In this document: positions 1 to 7,722 of the stretch, piece after piece
Layout: each line of letters starts with the position of its first letter
How positions within the stretch are numbered: position 1 is the first letter of the stretch
Source of the DNA: Syntrophaceae bacterium
GTDB lineage: Bacteria; Desulfobacterota; Desulfomonilia; Desulfomonilales; Desulfomonilaceae
Direction of reading: 5' to 3'
Length of the DNA: 32,016 nt
Assembly: GCA_014874425.1 (NCBI GenBank)
Contig: JACWAG010000056.1
Span: forward strand, 1-32,016
Notes under the pieces: generated by a model
What the model saw: the letters and a program-made list of their open reading frames with translations, nothing else
What the model was told of the DNA's origin: nothing
Database searches by the model: none
Translations under genes and position numbers: made by a program

Positions 1-181
1 CCGCAGCTCCCTGTTCCAATCTCTTCTTCCAACGATACAGGGTCAAGGGATGAATCCCGTGGCGTCGCGAGACCTCCACTCCATTTCCTGACGAATCCCA
101 TTCCCTCAGGATCTCCAGCCTCTGATTGGCTGTGAACTTCTTGCGCTGTTTGCCTTCCACCGTTGTCAGTTGGACGCTCAT
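1..181 (-). CDS. IS transposase, N-terminal part (HTH_Tnp_1 / OrfA-like), cut by window edge
   Basis: The reading frame starts at ATG 181-179 and runs off the left edge after 60 codons. A strong GGAGGAG ribosome site lies 5 bases before the start. The peptide begins MSVQLTTVEGKQRKKF and carries the motif pattern of the helix-turn-helix domain found at the N terminus of IS3/IS911-type transposase first ORFs: basic start, 'RLEILREW', then 'VSRRHGIHPLTLYRWKKR'. That domain recognises the terminal inverted repeats of the element. Only this domain is visible; the catalytic part lies outside the window. The exact IS family is inferred from the HTH pattern. Confidence 0.8.
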   Translation of the reverse strand, partial: MSVQLTTVEGKQRKKFTANQRLEILREWDSSGNGVEVSRRHGIHPLTLYRWKKRLEQGAA

Positions 182-275
182 GCATACTCCTCCTCCAAAC
201 TTCGGGGTTCATATTATGACTCCCGTCGGGCAACTAACAACTTTTTCTCTCAGTTTTTGTCCAGATTGAGCTGAA
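1..275. mobile_element. End of an insertion sequence (partial)
   Basis: The transposase fragment reads leftwards out of the window. About 95 non-coding bases separate its start from a truncated gene on the same strand, whose homology to the PK_C family stops near 275-279. The IS terminus is therefore placed at roughly 270-280. The other end is not in the window, so terminal inverted repeats and target duplication cannot be matched; the boundary is an estimate. Confidence 0.6.
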
Positions 276-477
276 ACATTATAATACGAACATCAGGACC
301 GAGGATCTCCCTGGCCTTTAGCGCGCTGGCGCCTGTTACAGAAGCTATCAGGACGTCTTTGATATTAAGCTCCTTCGTCCTTTTATTGACACATTCCAGG
401 ACCCTTTCAGTAGCGCTTGATCCGGGTTTGGAGAAATAACAAGTAGAAGCTTCATAATACTGATCTGGAGTTTTCAT
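250..477 (-). pseudogene. Truncated standalone pyruvate-kinase C-terminal (PK_C, alpha/beta) domain protein
   Basis: ATG 477-475 follows an AAGGAAG ribosome site. The first ~66 residues have the look of the free-standing PK_C proteins (COG-like 'pyruvate kinase alpha/beta domain'): an early 'YFSKPG' segment, 'ATERVLECVNKRTKELNI', then the nucleotide/effector-type 'VLIASVTGASALKAREI' and 'VRIIM'. Such proteins are usually about 180 residues. Here the family pattern ends after 'RIIM', and a foreign tail of about eight residues leads to a stop within the presumed IS end. The gene is most simply read as interrupted by the IS, leaving the 5' third. The function of the intact family is not established. 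Residual expression of the stub is possible, but it is unlikely to fold. Confidence 0.6.
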
Positions 478-585
478 CTATTTTTCTTCCTTGCCGCCAA
501 ATCCAAATATTGTAAATCTTGTTTTGACAAAATCATTCTACGATCATCTGGAAAACTTTTCTATCCTATTAGACACTCTATTTCG

Positions 586-1170
586 TCATGCGCAGACACC
601 ACGCAAATTTAACCAGTTGACAATCTCTTTGTGAACTTCAGATTCCGTCTGCTCGCCGTTTATTCTTTTTATAACATTGTCCTGAAATGTGTCATAAATA
701 GCGGACACGGCTTCAAGGTTCTTCCTTTTCTCGAAAATGGAAAACCCGGCCGATCTCGATTGGCCTATCCGCCTAAGCGCTGCCTCAACCGATACCACCA
801 TTAGAAACACAACGTCAGGTTCCGGGACAATAGATCGGCTGTGGTCAAGGATCTCGAAAGGATCCAGACCTAAAGCTCCTTGATACGCTGCTGACGAATA
901 GTAATATCGATCACAGATTACATGTTGACCGGCCCTCATTGCAGGACCGATAACTGTTTTAACGTGATCAACGCGGTCTTCAAGGAAAAGCCTTGATTCC
1001 TCCTTGGGGGTAAGTCTGGAAGTAAGACTACGCAGTTTCTGCCCAATTATTCCGTCAGAAGGTTCATGTGTTAGTATAAAGAGAATTCCCCGCGATTCAA
1101 AAAAATCAGCCAATAGCCGAGCCTGAGTGCTCTTACCGCTTCCGTCAATGCCTTCAAGAACGATGAACAT
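586..1170 (-). CDS. tmk: Thymidylate kinase (dTMP kinase)
   Basis: Phosphorylates dTMP to dTDP with ATP in the cytosol, in dTTP synthesis. Starting at ATG 1170 gives 194 residues beginning MFIVLEGIDGSGKSTQ, the canonical TMK N terminus with the P-loop GIDGSGKS. The 'CDRYYYSSAAYQG' segment matches the DR[YH] substrate motif. The LID region (about 145-165) is short. The open frame extends 35 codons further upstream, but that stretch is Cys/Phe-rich, unlike the family and nearly reaches the divergent photolyase start, so I reject it. No strong Shine-Dalgarno is visible (GGGG about 10 bases upstream). It stands alone, diverging from the photolyase gene. Confidence 0.9.
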   Translation of the reverse strand: MFIVLEGIDGSGKSTQARLLADFFESRGILFILTHEPSDGIIGQKLRSLTSRLTPKEESRLFLEDRVDHVKTVIGPAMRAGQHVICDRYYYSSAAYQGALGLDPFEILDHSRSIVPEPDVVFLMVVSVEAALRRIGQSRSAGFSIFEKRKNLEAVSAIYDTFQDNVIKRINGEQTESEVHKEIVNWLNLRGVCA

Positions 1171-1259
1171 TTTATGACAAACCCCAAAACAATCCTTGTC
1201 CGCGAAACAAAATATGGAAACAAAAATACTTTGTTCATAACGTTCAAGTCTGCGATACA

Positions 1260-2771
1260 ATGTTAAGCAATCCAATAGACAATCTAAATGAGAAAGACCT
1301 TATGTTCAACGTTCCAAAATACAGGATTAAGAAGCTGAACGAGTGTCCGGTAAATGAAAATGGGGATTTTGTCCTTTACTGGATGACCTCAAATCGAAGG
1401 ACTCAATGGAACTTTAGTCTCGACAGAGCTATCATGTGGGCGCAACAACTTGGAAAACCGCTGATTGTCCTCGAAGCCTTGAGAGTAGGTCAAAAATGGG
1501 CATGTGAGCGATTTCACAATTTTGTCATGGATGGCATGAGAGACAACCGTCAAGCCCTAAAAGACACAGGGGCCTTCTATTACCCATACGTTGAACCGGT
1601 CCCCGGTGCAGGGAAAGGCCTATTGAAAGAGCTTTCAGGAAAAGCCTGCGTCACAATTAGCGACTATTTCCCCTGTTTTTTCCTACCCAAGATGACACTA
1701 GCAGCTTCATTACAAGTGGCTTGCTGGATGGATCAGGTTGATTCAAACGGATTGTTACCACTATTTGAGACAGATCAGGTTTTTGTAAGCGCTTTCTCAT
1801 TCCGAAGATACCTTCAAAAACAGCTTCCCAAATATATTCTGGAAGCCCCTAGCTGCGCGCCGTTGACATACCGTAAGCTGCGAACCTTGGAAAGAATTCC
1901 TGAAAACATTTTGAGTCAATGGCCTCCAATGGAAGACGCTCTTTTGGACTCATCTAATAGAGACCTATCCAAGTTGCCTATAGATCACAACGTTCGGGTC
2001 GTGTCAAAACGGGGTGGCGCTATCGCTGCGACCGAAACTTTGAGTATTTTTATCAACCAGCGTCTTCCTGGATACGCTTCAAACAGAAATCACCCTGATA
2101 TTCCTGCTGTCAGCGGATTGTCGCCGTACCTTCATTGGGGTCACATATCAGTACACGAAATCTTCTGGAGTCTCATGCGGTTCGAAAATTGGACCCCTGA
2201 CAGACTTTCCACAAAGACCGACGGAAAGAGAAATGGTTGGTGGGGCGCCAGTGAGAACACCGAAGCCTTTCTCGATGAGTTGATCACATGGCGAGAACTA
2301 GGGTACAACATGTGCTCGCTAAGAAGTGATTATGATTCTTGTGAATCTTTACCTGAGTGGGCGCGGAAAACCCTTTCCGAGCACCAGAACGACACAAAAG
2401 AATATCTCTATGATCTTGAAGATCTTGAAAAAGCCCGGACACATGACCCAATCTGGAACTCCGCTCAACGAGAACTCGTAAATACTGGAGTTATCCACAA
2501 TTATCTGAGGATGTTGTGGGGCAAGAAGGTCCTGGAATGGACCCCTAACCCGCAAAAAGCCCTCGAAATAATGATAGAATTAAACAACAAATATGCTCTT
2601 GACGGCAGAAATCCCAGTTCTTATACCGGCATATTCTGGATTTTAGGCCGGTATGATCGACCGTGGGCACCGGTCCGTTCCATTTTTGGTAGAATACGAT
2701 ACATGAGTTCAATACGGACTCGCGAAAAACTCAAAATGGACAATTATCTGAGAACTTATCTTACTGATTAA
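1260..2771 (+). CDS. phr: Class II deoxyribodipyrimidine (CPD) photolyase
   Basis: Repairs UV-induced cyclobutane pyrimidine dimers using FADH- and light. 503 residues, the family's usual size. The N-terminal photolyase alpha/beta domain has the class II-type start 'FVLYWMTSNRRTQWNFSLDRA'-like pattern (about residues 37-57). The FAD-binding helical domain has 'SGLSPYLHWGHIS' (about 283-295), 'FLDELITWRELGYNMC' and the C-terminal block with 'DGRNPSSY' and 'FGRIRYMS', all typical of class II enzymes. Translation could also begin at Met14/15 near 1302 (MFNVPKYR); neither start has a strong ribosome site. It is convergent with ureG, only 9 bases apart. A class II enzyme in a probably anaerobic lineage is unusual but known in deltaproteobacteria. 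Confidence 0.88.
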   Translation: MLSNPIDNLNEKDLMFNVPKYRIKKLNECPVNENGDFVLYWMTSNRRTQWNFSLDRAIMWAQQLGKPLIVLEALRVGQKWACERFHNFVMDGMRDNRQALKDTGAFYYPYVEPVPGAGKGLLKELSGKACVTISDYFPCFFLPKMTLAASLQVACWMDQVDSNGLLPLFETDQVFVSAFSFRRYLQKQLPKYILEAPSCAPLTYRKLRTLERIPENILSQWPPMEDALLDSSNRDLSKLPIDHNVRVVSKRGGAIAATETLSIFINQRLPGYASNRNHPDIPAVSGLSPYLHWGHISVHEIFWSLMRFENWTPDRLSTKTDGKRNGWWGASENTEAFLDELITWRELGYNMCSLRSDYDSCESLPEWARKTLSEHQNDTKEYLYDLEDLEKARTHDPIWNSAQRELVNTGVIHNYLRMLWGKKVLEWTPNPQKALEIMIELNNKYALDGRNPSSYTGIFWILGRYDRPWAPVRSIFGRIRYMSSIRTREKLKMDNYLRTYLTD

Positions 2772-2780
2772 ATTCTCGAA

Positions 2781-3554
2781 TCAGAGCTTTTCTTCAACCA
2801 AGGATCGTCTTGCGTCCAAAATAACTTTTATTACTTTCGTAACACCTCTGCGATCCTTCATGCAAGTAAGTATTGTTTCCCCGGCGCCTCGCATCTTTGC
2901 CGAGTCGGTTATCATGACATCCAGGTCCGCGCCTACCATTTCAGCCAGATCGATCTTGTTAATAACCAGCAGGTCGGACTGTGTTATCCCGGGTCCACCT
3001 TTTCGTGGGATCTTATCCCCGCCGGAAACATCAATTACGTAAATTGAGAAATCAACCAATTCTCTGCTAAAATGAGCGGCGAGATTGTCTCCCCCACTTT
3101 CCAGGAATAATATGTCAATCTTGCCTTTGAATCTCGACATAAGCTCTTCAAGGGCAAACAGGTTCATGCTGATGTCGTCGCGTATGGCGGCGTGAGGACA
3201 ACCACCGGTCTCCACAGCGATAATTCTGTCGTGTTCAAGAGCATTGCTCCGAATCAAAAATTCAGCGTCCTCTCGTGTAAAAATGTCGTTGGTCACAACA
3301 CCGATACTGTATTCATCACGCATTTTTTTGCACAGGGAATGCAACAACGCGGTTTTTCCACTTCCGACAGGGCCCCCTATCCCAACCGTGAATGCTCGAT
3401 CTGAAAAGTTTCTCGTAGATAACATCTGTTCCCACAGATGAAATTCACCCGGCGCAGGGAGCCGGTCATGGGAATGTTTCATTCCACCGTGCTGATGAGT
3501 ATGTGTTTCATGGACATTAGGACCTGCTCCAAGTCTGTTTCGATGGTCTCCCAT
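2781..3554 (-). CDS. ureG: Urease accessory GTPase UreG with His-rich N terminus
   Basis: SIMIBI-class GTPase that delivers nickel to apo-urease with UreD and UreF. Starting at ATG 3554 (AGGAG 8 bases upstream) gives 257 residues; a TTG 27 bases further up is less likely. The G domain has the P-loop GGPVGSGKTALL, the invariant metal-binding Cys-Pro-His in 'TGGCPHAAIRDD', 'ESGGDNLAA' and the base-recognition NKID. About 60 residues precede the G domain, with a His cluster 'HETHTHQHGGMKHSHD' that could bind nickel. Last gene of the urease operon, 32 bases after ureF. No ureE is present, so the His-rich tail may take over nickel storage or delivery; this is inference by analogy with His-rich UreG/UreE proteins. 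Confidence 0.95.
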   Translation of the reverse strand: MGDHRNRLGAGPNVHETHTHQHGGMKHSHDRLPAPGEFHLWEQMLSTRNFSDRAFTVGIGGPVGSGKTALLHSLCKKMRDEYSIGVVTNDIFTREDAEFLIRSNALEHDRIIAVETGGCPHAAIRDDISMNLFALEELMSRFKGKIDILFLESGGDNLAAHFSRELVDFSIYVIDVSGGDKIPRKGGPGITQSDLLVINKIDLAEMVGADLDVMITDSAKMRGAGETILTCMKDRRGVTKVIKVILDARRSLVEEKL

Positions 3555-3586
3555 TACACTCTCTCCTGTTTGGTTCCTCAATAGTC

Positions 3587-4282
3587 CTAGTTCTGAAACA
3601 GGCGGCTATAAAGTCCAGGATGATTAGCTTGGGCGATTTCAAGCGCTAAAGCTATTCTGTAGGCTTCATAGTATTCAAGGTCCTTGATCAAGTTAATTTC
3701 TGAGCTAACATTACCCAGGACTTCTCCGAGAATTCCCTGAGCCTGATGTGGCCCTAACATTCCGAGCTTTATTGCCGCGCTGATCTGATCACGCAGGGAG
3801 ATATACGCATAGGCGGACAGGGTCTCCATGTGGGCAAATCCAATGGCTCTACATACAATCCCGAATAACGGCGCATAGTGAGTGGACAACTCATTGCGCT
3901 GCAACCAGCCCATAACATCCTCAAAGTCATGTTCCGGGTAAACCATTCTCATAACCTGCAGCAGGACCTTTCCTTGCATAATACTCGCTTTATGAAGGCA
4001 CGGAATTGTAATGAAGGCGTCCAACATCTCCATAACAGGGGCAAGAGATTGACGAAATTCTGAAGCGCTGTTGTATCCGCTATTAACGAATGGCATTTCG
4101 CTACGGGATATTTGGGTCAAAACATTAAACATATATTTTCTAAAATCCGCCACATCTCTAATACGTCCAAGTTTGGCCATGCTCTCAAGGCCGTAAGAGA
4201 AGGCGAAGCTTCCCGACGGAAAAGCTGAATCCGTGATTTGGAACAAGCGTATATCCGGTAAGTATGACTCTTGTTGATTCAT
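3587..4282 (-). CDS. ureF: Urease accessory protein UreF
   Basis: Works as the UreF arm of the UreD-UreF-UreG activation complex, controlling GTP hydrolysis by UreG and nickel transfer to UreC. From ATG 4282 it is 231 residues; a TTG 33 bases upstream lengthens it by 11 unconserved residues. The N-terminal 'LFQITDSAFPSGSFAFSYGLES' region is the signature UreF block, followed by an all-helical body; the C terminus 'YSRLFQN' also fits. It sits 55 bases after the ureC stop and 32 before ureG, in the canonical C-F-G order, but with ureE missing between C and F. Confidence 0.94.
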   Translation of the reverse strand: MNQQESYLPDIRLFQITDSAFPSGSFAFSYGLESMAKLGRIRDVADFRKYMFNVLTQISRSEMPFVNSGYNSASEFRQSLAPVMEMLDAFITIPCLHKASIMQGKVLLQVMRMVYPEHDFEDVMGWLQRNELSTHYAPLFGIVCRAIGFAHMETLSAYAYISLRDQISAAIKLGMLGPHQAQGILGEVLGNVSSEINLIKDLEYYEAYRIALALEIAQANHPGLYSRLFQN

Positions 4283-4337
4283 GACCCAGAGGTCCTGTTT
4301 GCAAAATCCAAACAATCAAATCCAATTCAACAATAAA

Positions 4338-6050
4338 CTAAAACAGATGATACATTTGCGTTAGCGGTAATTCAGGCGCCGGTTCGCAACGAAGATGGAC
4401 GCCGTCGGCAAAAACTTTATATGACTCGGGATCTACAACGATCTCCGGGCAAATATCATTCAGAATTAGGTCTTTTTTTTCTATACTTCGACAATTTGTA
4501 ACACTCGCCACTTTCTTTACAAGGTCGTACCGCTCTTTGACATAATTCATCGCTGCTTTGGATACGAAGGCAAGGGAGTTGTTTTTTACGGTCGAACCAA
4601 AGGCTCCGAACATAGGTCTGGAGAAGTACGGCTGCGGAGTTGGAATGGAAGCGTTCGGGTCCCCCATCTGAGCCTCGACTATGACACCGCCCTTGATTAC
4701 CATTTCGGGCTTTACCCCAAAAAATTCCGGCTTCCACAGGACCAAATCCGCGAGTTTCCCTTTCTCAACAGAACCCACATGGTTTGATATCCCGTTAGTG
4801 ATAGCAGGATTGATTGTGTATTTTGCAATGTAACGTCTTACCCTGAAATTGTCGTTTCTCTCCGTGTCTTCTTTCAGCGCGCCGCGTTGAATCTTCATTT
4901 TATGGGCAGTCTGCCACGTGCGGCAAATAACTTCGCCAATGCGTCCCATCGCCTGGGAATCCGAAGACATCATGGATATGGCGCCCAAATCGTGCAGTAT
5001 ATCTTCCGCTGCAATGGTTTCACCACGAATACGGCTTTCGGCAAACGCAATATCTTCAGGTATATTCTGATCCAGGTGATGACACACCAACAACATATCC
5101 AAATGTTCATCAAGTGTATTAATTGTGAGGGGACGTGTAGGATTTGTGGAACTCGGCAGTACATTTGGCTCACCGCACAACCTGATAATGTCAGGAGCGT
5201 GTCCACCACCCGCTCCTTCAGTATGAAATGTGTGTATGGTCCTGTTTTTGAACGCAGCCATTGTATGTTCCACAAAACCTGATTCATTCAAAGTATCGGT
5301 GTGGATCGCGACCTGAATGTCATATTTGTCGGCGACAATTAGACTGGCGTCAATAACTGCAGGGGTCGTTCCCCAGTCTTCATGAAGTTTGAGACCCATC
5401 GCTCCTGCTTCAATCTGTTCGATGAGCCCCGCAGTCCTGGAGGAATTTCCCTTCCCCATGAAGCCGAAATTAAGAGGGAAAGCGTCTGTCGACCTCAGCA
5501 TCATTTGAATATGGTTACTACCTGGCGTACAAGTGGTAGCGTTCGTTCCAGTGGCGGGTCCTGTTCCACCCCCAATCATGGTCGTCAGGCCCGACGCCAA
5601 CGCTTCATGAATCTGTTGGGGACAGATAAAATGGACATGGCTATCAATTCCGCCCGCAGTCAATATGAGGCCTTCACCGGCTATGGCTTCCGTAGTGACC
5701 CCTACGATTAGTTCGGGGGCAACACCGGACATTATATGAGGATTACCGGCTTTGCCAATGCCCGCGATGAGCCCGTTTTTCACACCAATATCCGCCTTAT
5801 ATATTCCTGAATGATCGATTACGAGCGCATTTGTAATCACCACGTCTAAGGCGTCATTGTCAGACACCCCAGACGCTTGTCCCATTCCGTCACGCAGAAC
5901 TTTCCCCCCGCCGAATTTACATTCATCTCCATATACGGTGAAATCCTTCTCGACCTCAATAATGAGATCCGTGTCACCTAGACGCAATCGATCACCCACC
6001 GTCGGCCCATAAATCTCGGCATAAGCTGAATGTGACAAACACCTACTCAT
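4338..6050 (-). CDS. ureC: Urease alpha (catalytic) subunit UreC
   Basis: Hydrolyses urea to ammonia and carbamate at a bi-nickel site. 570 residues, full length. All active-site residues are present, each offset by +4 from the Klebsiella numbering: H138 and H140 (SHVHF), carbamylated K221 (GLKLHED), H250, H276, D364, and the mobile-flap C323-H324 (VCHHLD). Starts at ATG 6050, overlapping the ureAB stop by 8 bases, so the two are translationally coupled. Nothing suggests inactivation. Confidence 0.98.
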   Translation of the reverse strand: MSRCLSHSAYAEIYGPTVGDRLRLGDTDLIIEVEKDFTVYGDECKFGGGKVLRDGMGQASGVSDNDALDVVITNALVIDHSGIYKADIGVKNGLIAGIGKAGNPHIMSGVAPELIVGVTTEAIAGEGLILTAGGIDSHVHFICPQQIHEALASGLTTMIGGGTGPATGTNATTCTPGSNHIQMMLRSTDAFPLNFGFMGKGNSSRTAGLIEQIEAGAMGLKLHEDWGTTPAVIDASLIVADKYDIQVAIHTDTLNESGFVEHTMAAFKNRTIHTFHTEGAGGGHAPDIIRLCGEPNVLPSSTNPTRPLTINTLDEHLDMLLVCHHLDQNIPEDIAFAESRIRGETIAAEDILHDLGAISMMSSDSQAMGRIGEVICRTWQTAHKMKIQRGALKEDTERNDNFRVRRYIAKYTINPAITNGISNHVGSVEKGKLADLVLWKPEFFGVKPEMVIKGGVIVEAQMGDPNASIPTPQPYFSRPMFGAFGSTVKNNSLAFVSKAAMNYVKERYDLVKKVASVTNCRSIEKKDLILNDICPEIVVDPESYKVFADGVHLRCEPAPELPLTQMYHLF

Positions 6051-6804
6051 TATCTACTCCCAAAAAACCCTTCTCTTTGGCGCTCTTTAGAGCGATAGCC
6101 TGATTGGCCTCGGATAATTCTCCGGAAATGAGACCGTGACCTCCGTACACTATTCTTTGTCCGGCGATCTCAACCAATTCTACTCTTTTGGATTCCCCCG
6201 GCTCAAATCTCACCGCAGCGCCGGATGGTATGTTAAGCCGATAACCATAGGTCTGCGGTCTCTTAAAATCCAAATACGGGTTCACTTCAAAAAATGGATA
6301 ATGGGAACCAACTTGAATAGGCCGATCCCCTTGGTTTGTAACTTCAATGGTTACTGTTTTGCGGCCTTCATTGAGAATCACATCACCATCTTCACAAAGG
6401 ACCTCTCCAGGTCTACAGTGAATCGCTCCGTCCGTCGGCAACATTTCCACCGTTCTAATCAACCCACTCCCATAGAGCGCCAGTGACTCATCGCCATAAT
6501 TTCTACAAATCGGGTCATGTACGGATACGAGTTTTGTGCCGTCAGGGAACGTGCCCTCGACCTGGACTTCACGAATCATATCCGGCACGTTTCTCATGAC
6601 ATCATTGATTCCAAGAATCTTTTTCCCAAGATCCATCAAATTGGAAACACTGTACGCTTCACGAATAAACTCCAATAATTGTGATGCGATCAACGCGACA
6701 GATTCAACATAATTCAACTTCAGCCCTCGAGCATATCTTTTCTGGGCGAGAAAACCCGCATTATGCAGAATCAATTTTTCTACTTCTCCTGGTGACAGTC
6801 TCAT
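6043..6804 (-). CDS. ureAB: Fused urease gamma-beta subunit (UreA-UreB)
   Basis: Structural subunit of urease. From ATG 6804 it is 253 residues. The N-terminal ~100 residues are the gamma subunit (MRLSPGEVEKLILHNAG, 'RGLKLNYVESVALI', 'VPDMIREVQVEGTFPDGTKL'). After a short linker (about 100-125) the beta subunit follows, with 'PGEV', 'VTNQGDRPIQVGSHYPFFEVNP' and 'RFEPGE'. Most bacteria encode these separately; the fusion resembles Helicobacter UreA in design. A TTG 9 bases upstream is possible but is preceded too closely by AGG. It lies 17 bases after ureD. Confidence 0.95.
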   Translation of the reverse strand: MRLSPGEVEKLILHNAGFLAQKRYARGLKLNYVESVALIASQLLEFIREAYSVSNLMDLGKKILGINDVMRNVPDMIREVQVEGTFPDGTKLVSVHDPICRNYGDESLALYGSGLIRTVEMLPTDGAIHCRPGEVLCEDGDVILNEGRKTVTIEVTNQGDRPIQVGSHYPFFEVNPYLDFKRPQTYGYRLNIPSGAAVRFEPGESKRVELVEIAGQRIVYGGHGLISGELSEANQAIALKSAKEKGFLGVDNE

Positions 6805-6821
6805 GATGTGCAAACCTATGT

Positions 6822-7652
6822 TTAGTATTTTCTTTCGGTAGGGTTGAACCCGAGATAATCCGGATGAGAAACAAAATCGTAGATGGTGTTCGTTATTCTT
6901 ATCAAATCGCTCCTACTATTGGACAAAGCCCTTAGGATGTATCCGTGTCCTCGCACAGGATGTATAGACACAGGAAACCGACTATCAGTTTTCCCACCAC
7001 TACGGTCGATTTCCAACGTAAGCAACCTTTCCAAAGGGCCCCATTTAGGCCCCACCATATAAACATTCAAAAGACATGCCAAACCAGCGAATAGGGCTGG
7101 ATCGTAGTAATTCAATTCACGAGGCGCAAATTCAAACCGATCCATCATCCAAACATAGCCATCCATAAGAACTGTTATTTCATTAACATACTGTGAAAAA
7201 GTGAACCGTTCCCCTGTCTCCAACCGCCCGGCAATGACCCATTCGGCTATTAGGAGAGAGCTTTCCGGACGTACATTCCACGTTTGTTTTTGCTCAAGGT
7301 TACTACCAGAATGTAGGACTATTGGTTCTGAGTTGAGGACACAAAGCGCATTGTTTTCGAGAAAACCTTCTATAATCTGAGAACAGCCTTTGGTGGGACC
7401 TTTGTAAATGTGTAAGTTGCCGACGGAACCTATGTGCAACCGCGCGTCTTCCCGACAAATTACCTTGAGACGAACAGCGTCACCATCAACCATGCCGCCC
7501 CCATAATTTGAGACAAAAACGTGACAACTCGACGCATTCACACGAGGATTGAAAAGGCGAATAGGAGTGATGCTCCGGGAGGTAATCACTCGAGACATTC
7601 CCCCGGATATTCCTACCTCCAGGTAGCTCCATTGATTTTCTTCATTGCCCAT
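6822..7652 (-). CDS. ureD: Urease accessory protein UreD (UreH)
   Basis: Scaffold that binds apo-urease and UreF-UreG and channels nickel to the active site. 276 residues from ATG 7652, the usual length. Characteristic segments are 'VFVSNYGGGMVDGDAVRLKV' (about 46-66), 'IGSVGNLHIYKG' and 'YVWMMDRFEFAPRELNYYDP'-like. First gene of the urease set; 70 bases separate it from the oxidoreductase upstream on the same strand, so the operon might begin there. I see no convincing promoter in the gap (a TTGACA at the right place lacks a -10 at normal spacing). Confidence 0.92.
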   Translation of the reverse strand: MGNEENQWSYLEVGISGGMSRVITSRSITPIRLFNPRVNASSCHVFVSNYGGGMVDGDAVRLKVICREDARLHIGSVGNLHIYKGPTKGCSQIIEGFLENNALCVLNSEPIVLHSGSNLEQKQTWNVRPESSLLIAEWVIAGRLETGERFTFSQYVNEITVLMDGYVWMMDRFEFAPRELNYYDPALFAGLACLLNVYMVGPKWGPLERLLTLEIDRSGGKTDSRFPVSIHPVRGHGYILRALSNSRSDLIRITNTIYDFVSHPDYLGFNPTERKY

Positions 7653-7722
7653 AGCTCACGACTGTTTAAAATTGGTATCTGTCAAAATTTCCATACGGAA
7701 ATAATCGTACAAGATTTCTTGA

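Noticed and set aside
1171..1275. N-terminal extension of thymidylate kinase
   Set aside because: 35 extra residues precede the canonical MFIVLEGIDG start and overlap the divergent gene's start.
4887..5282. 131-codon plus-strand open frame
   Set aside because: It is antisense to the strongly conserved ureC and has no domain or ribosome site of its own; a shadow.
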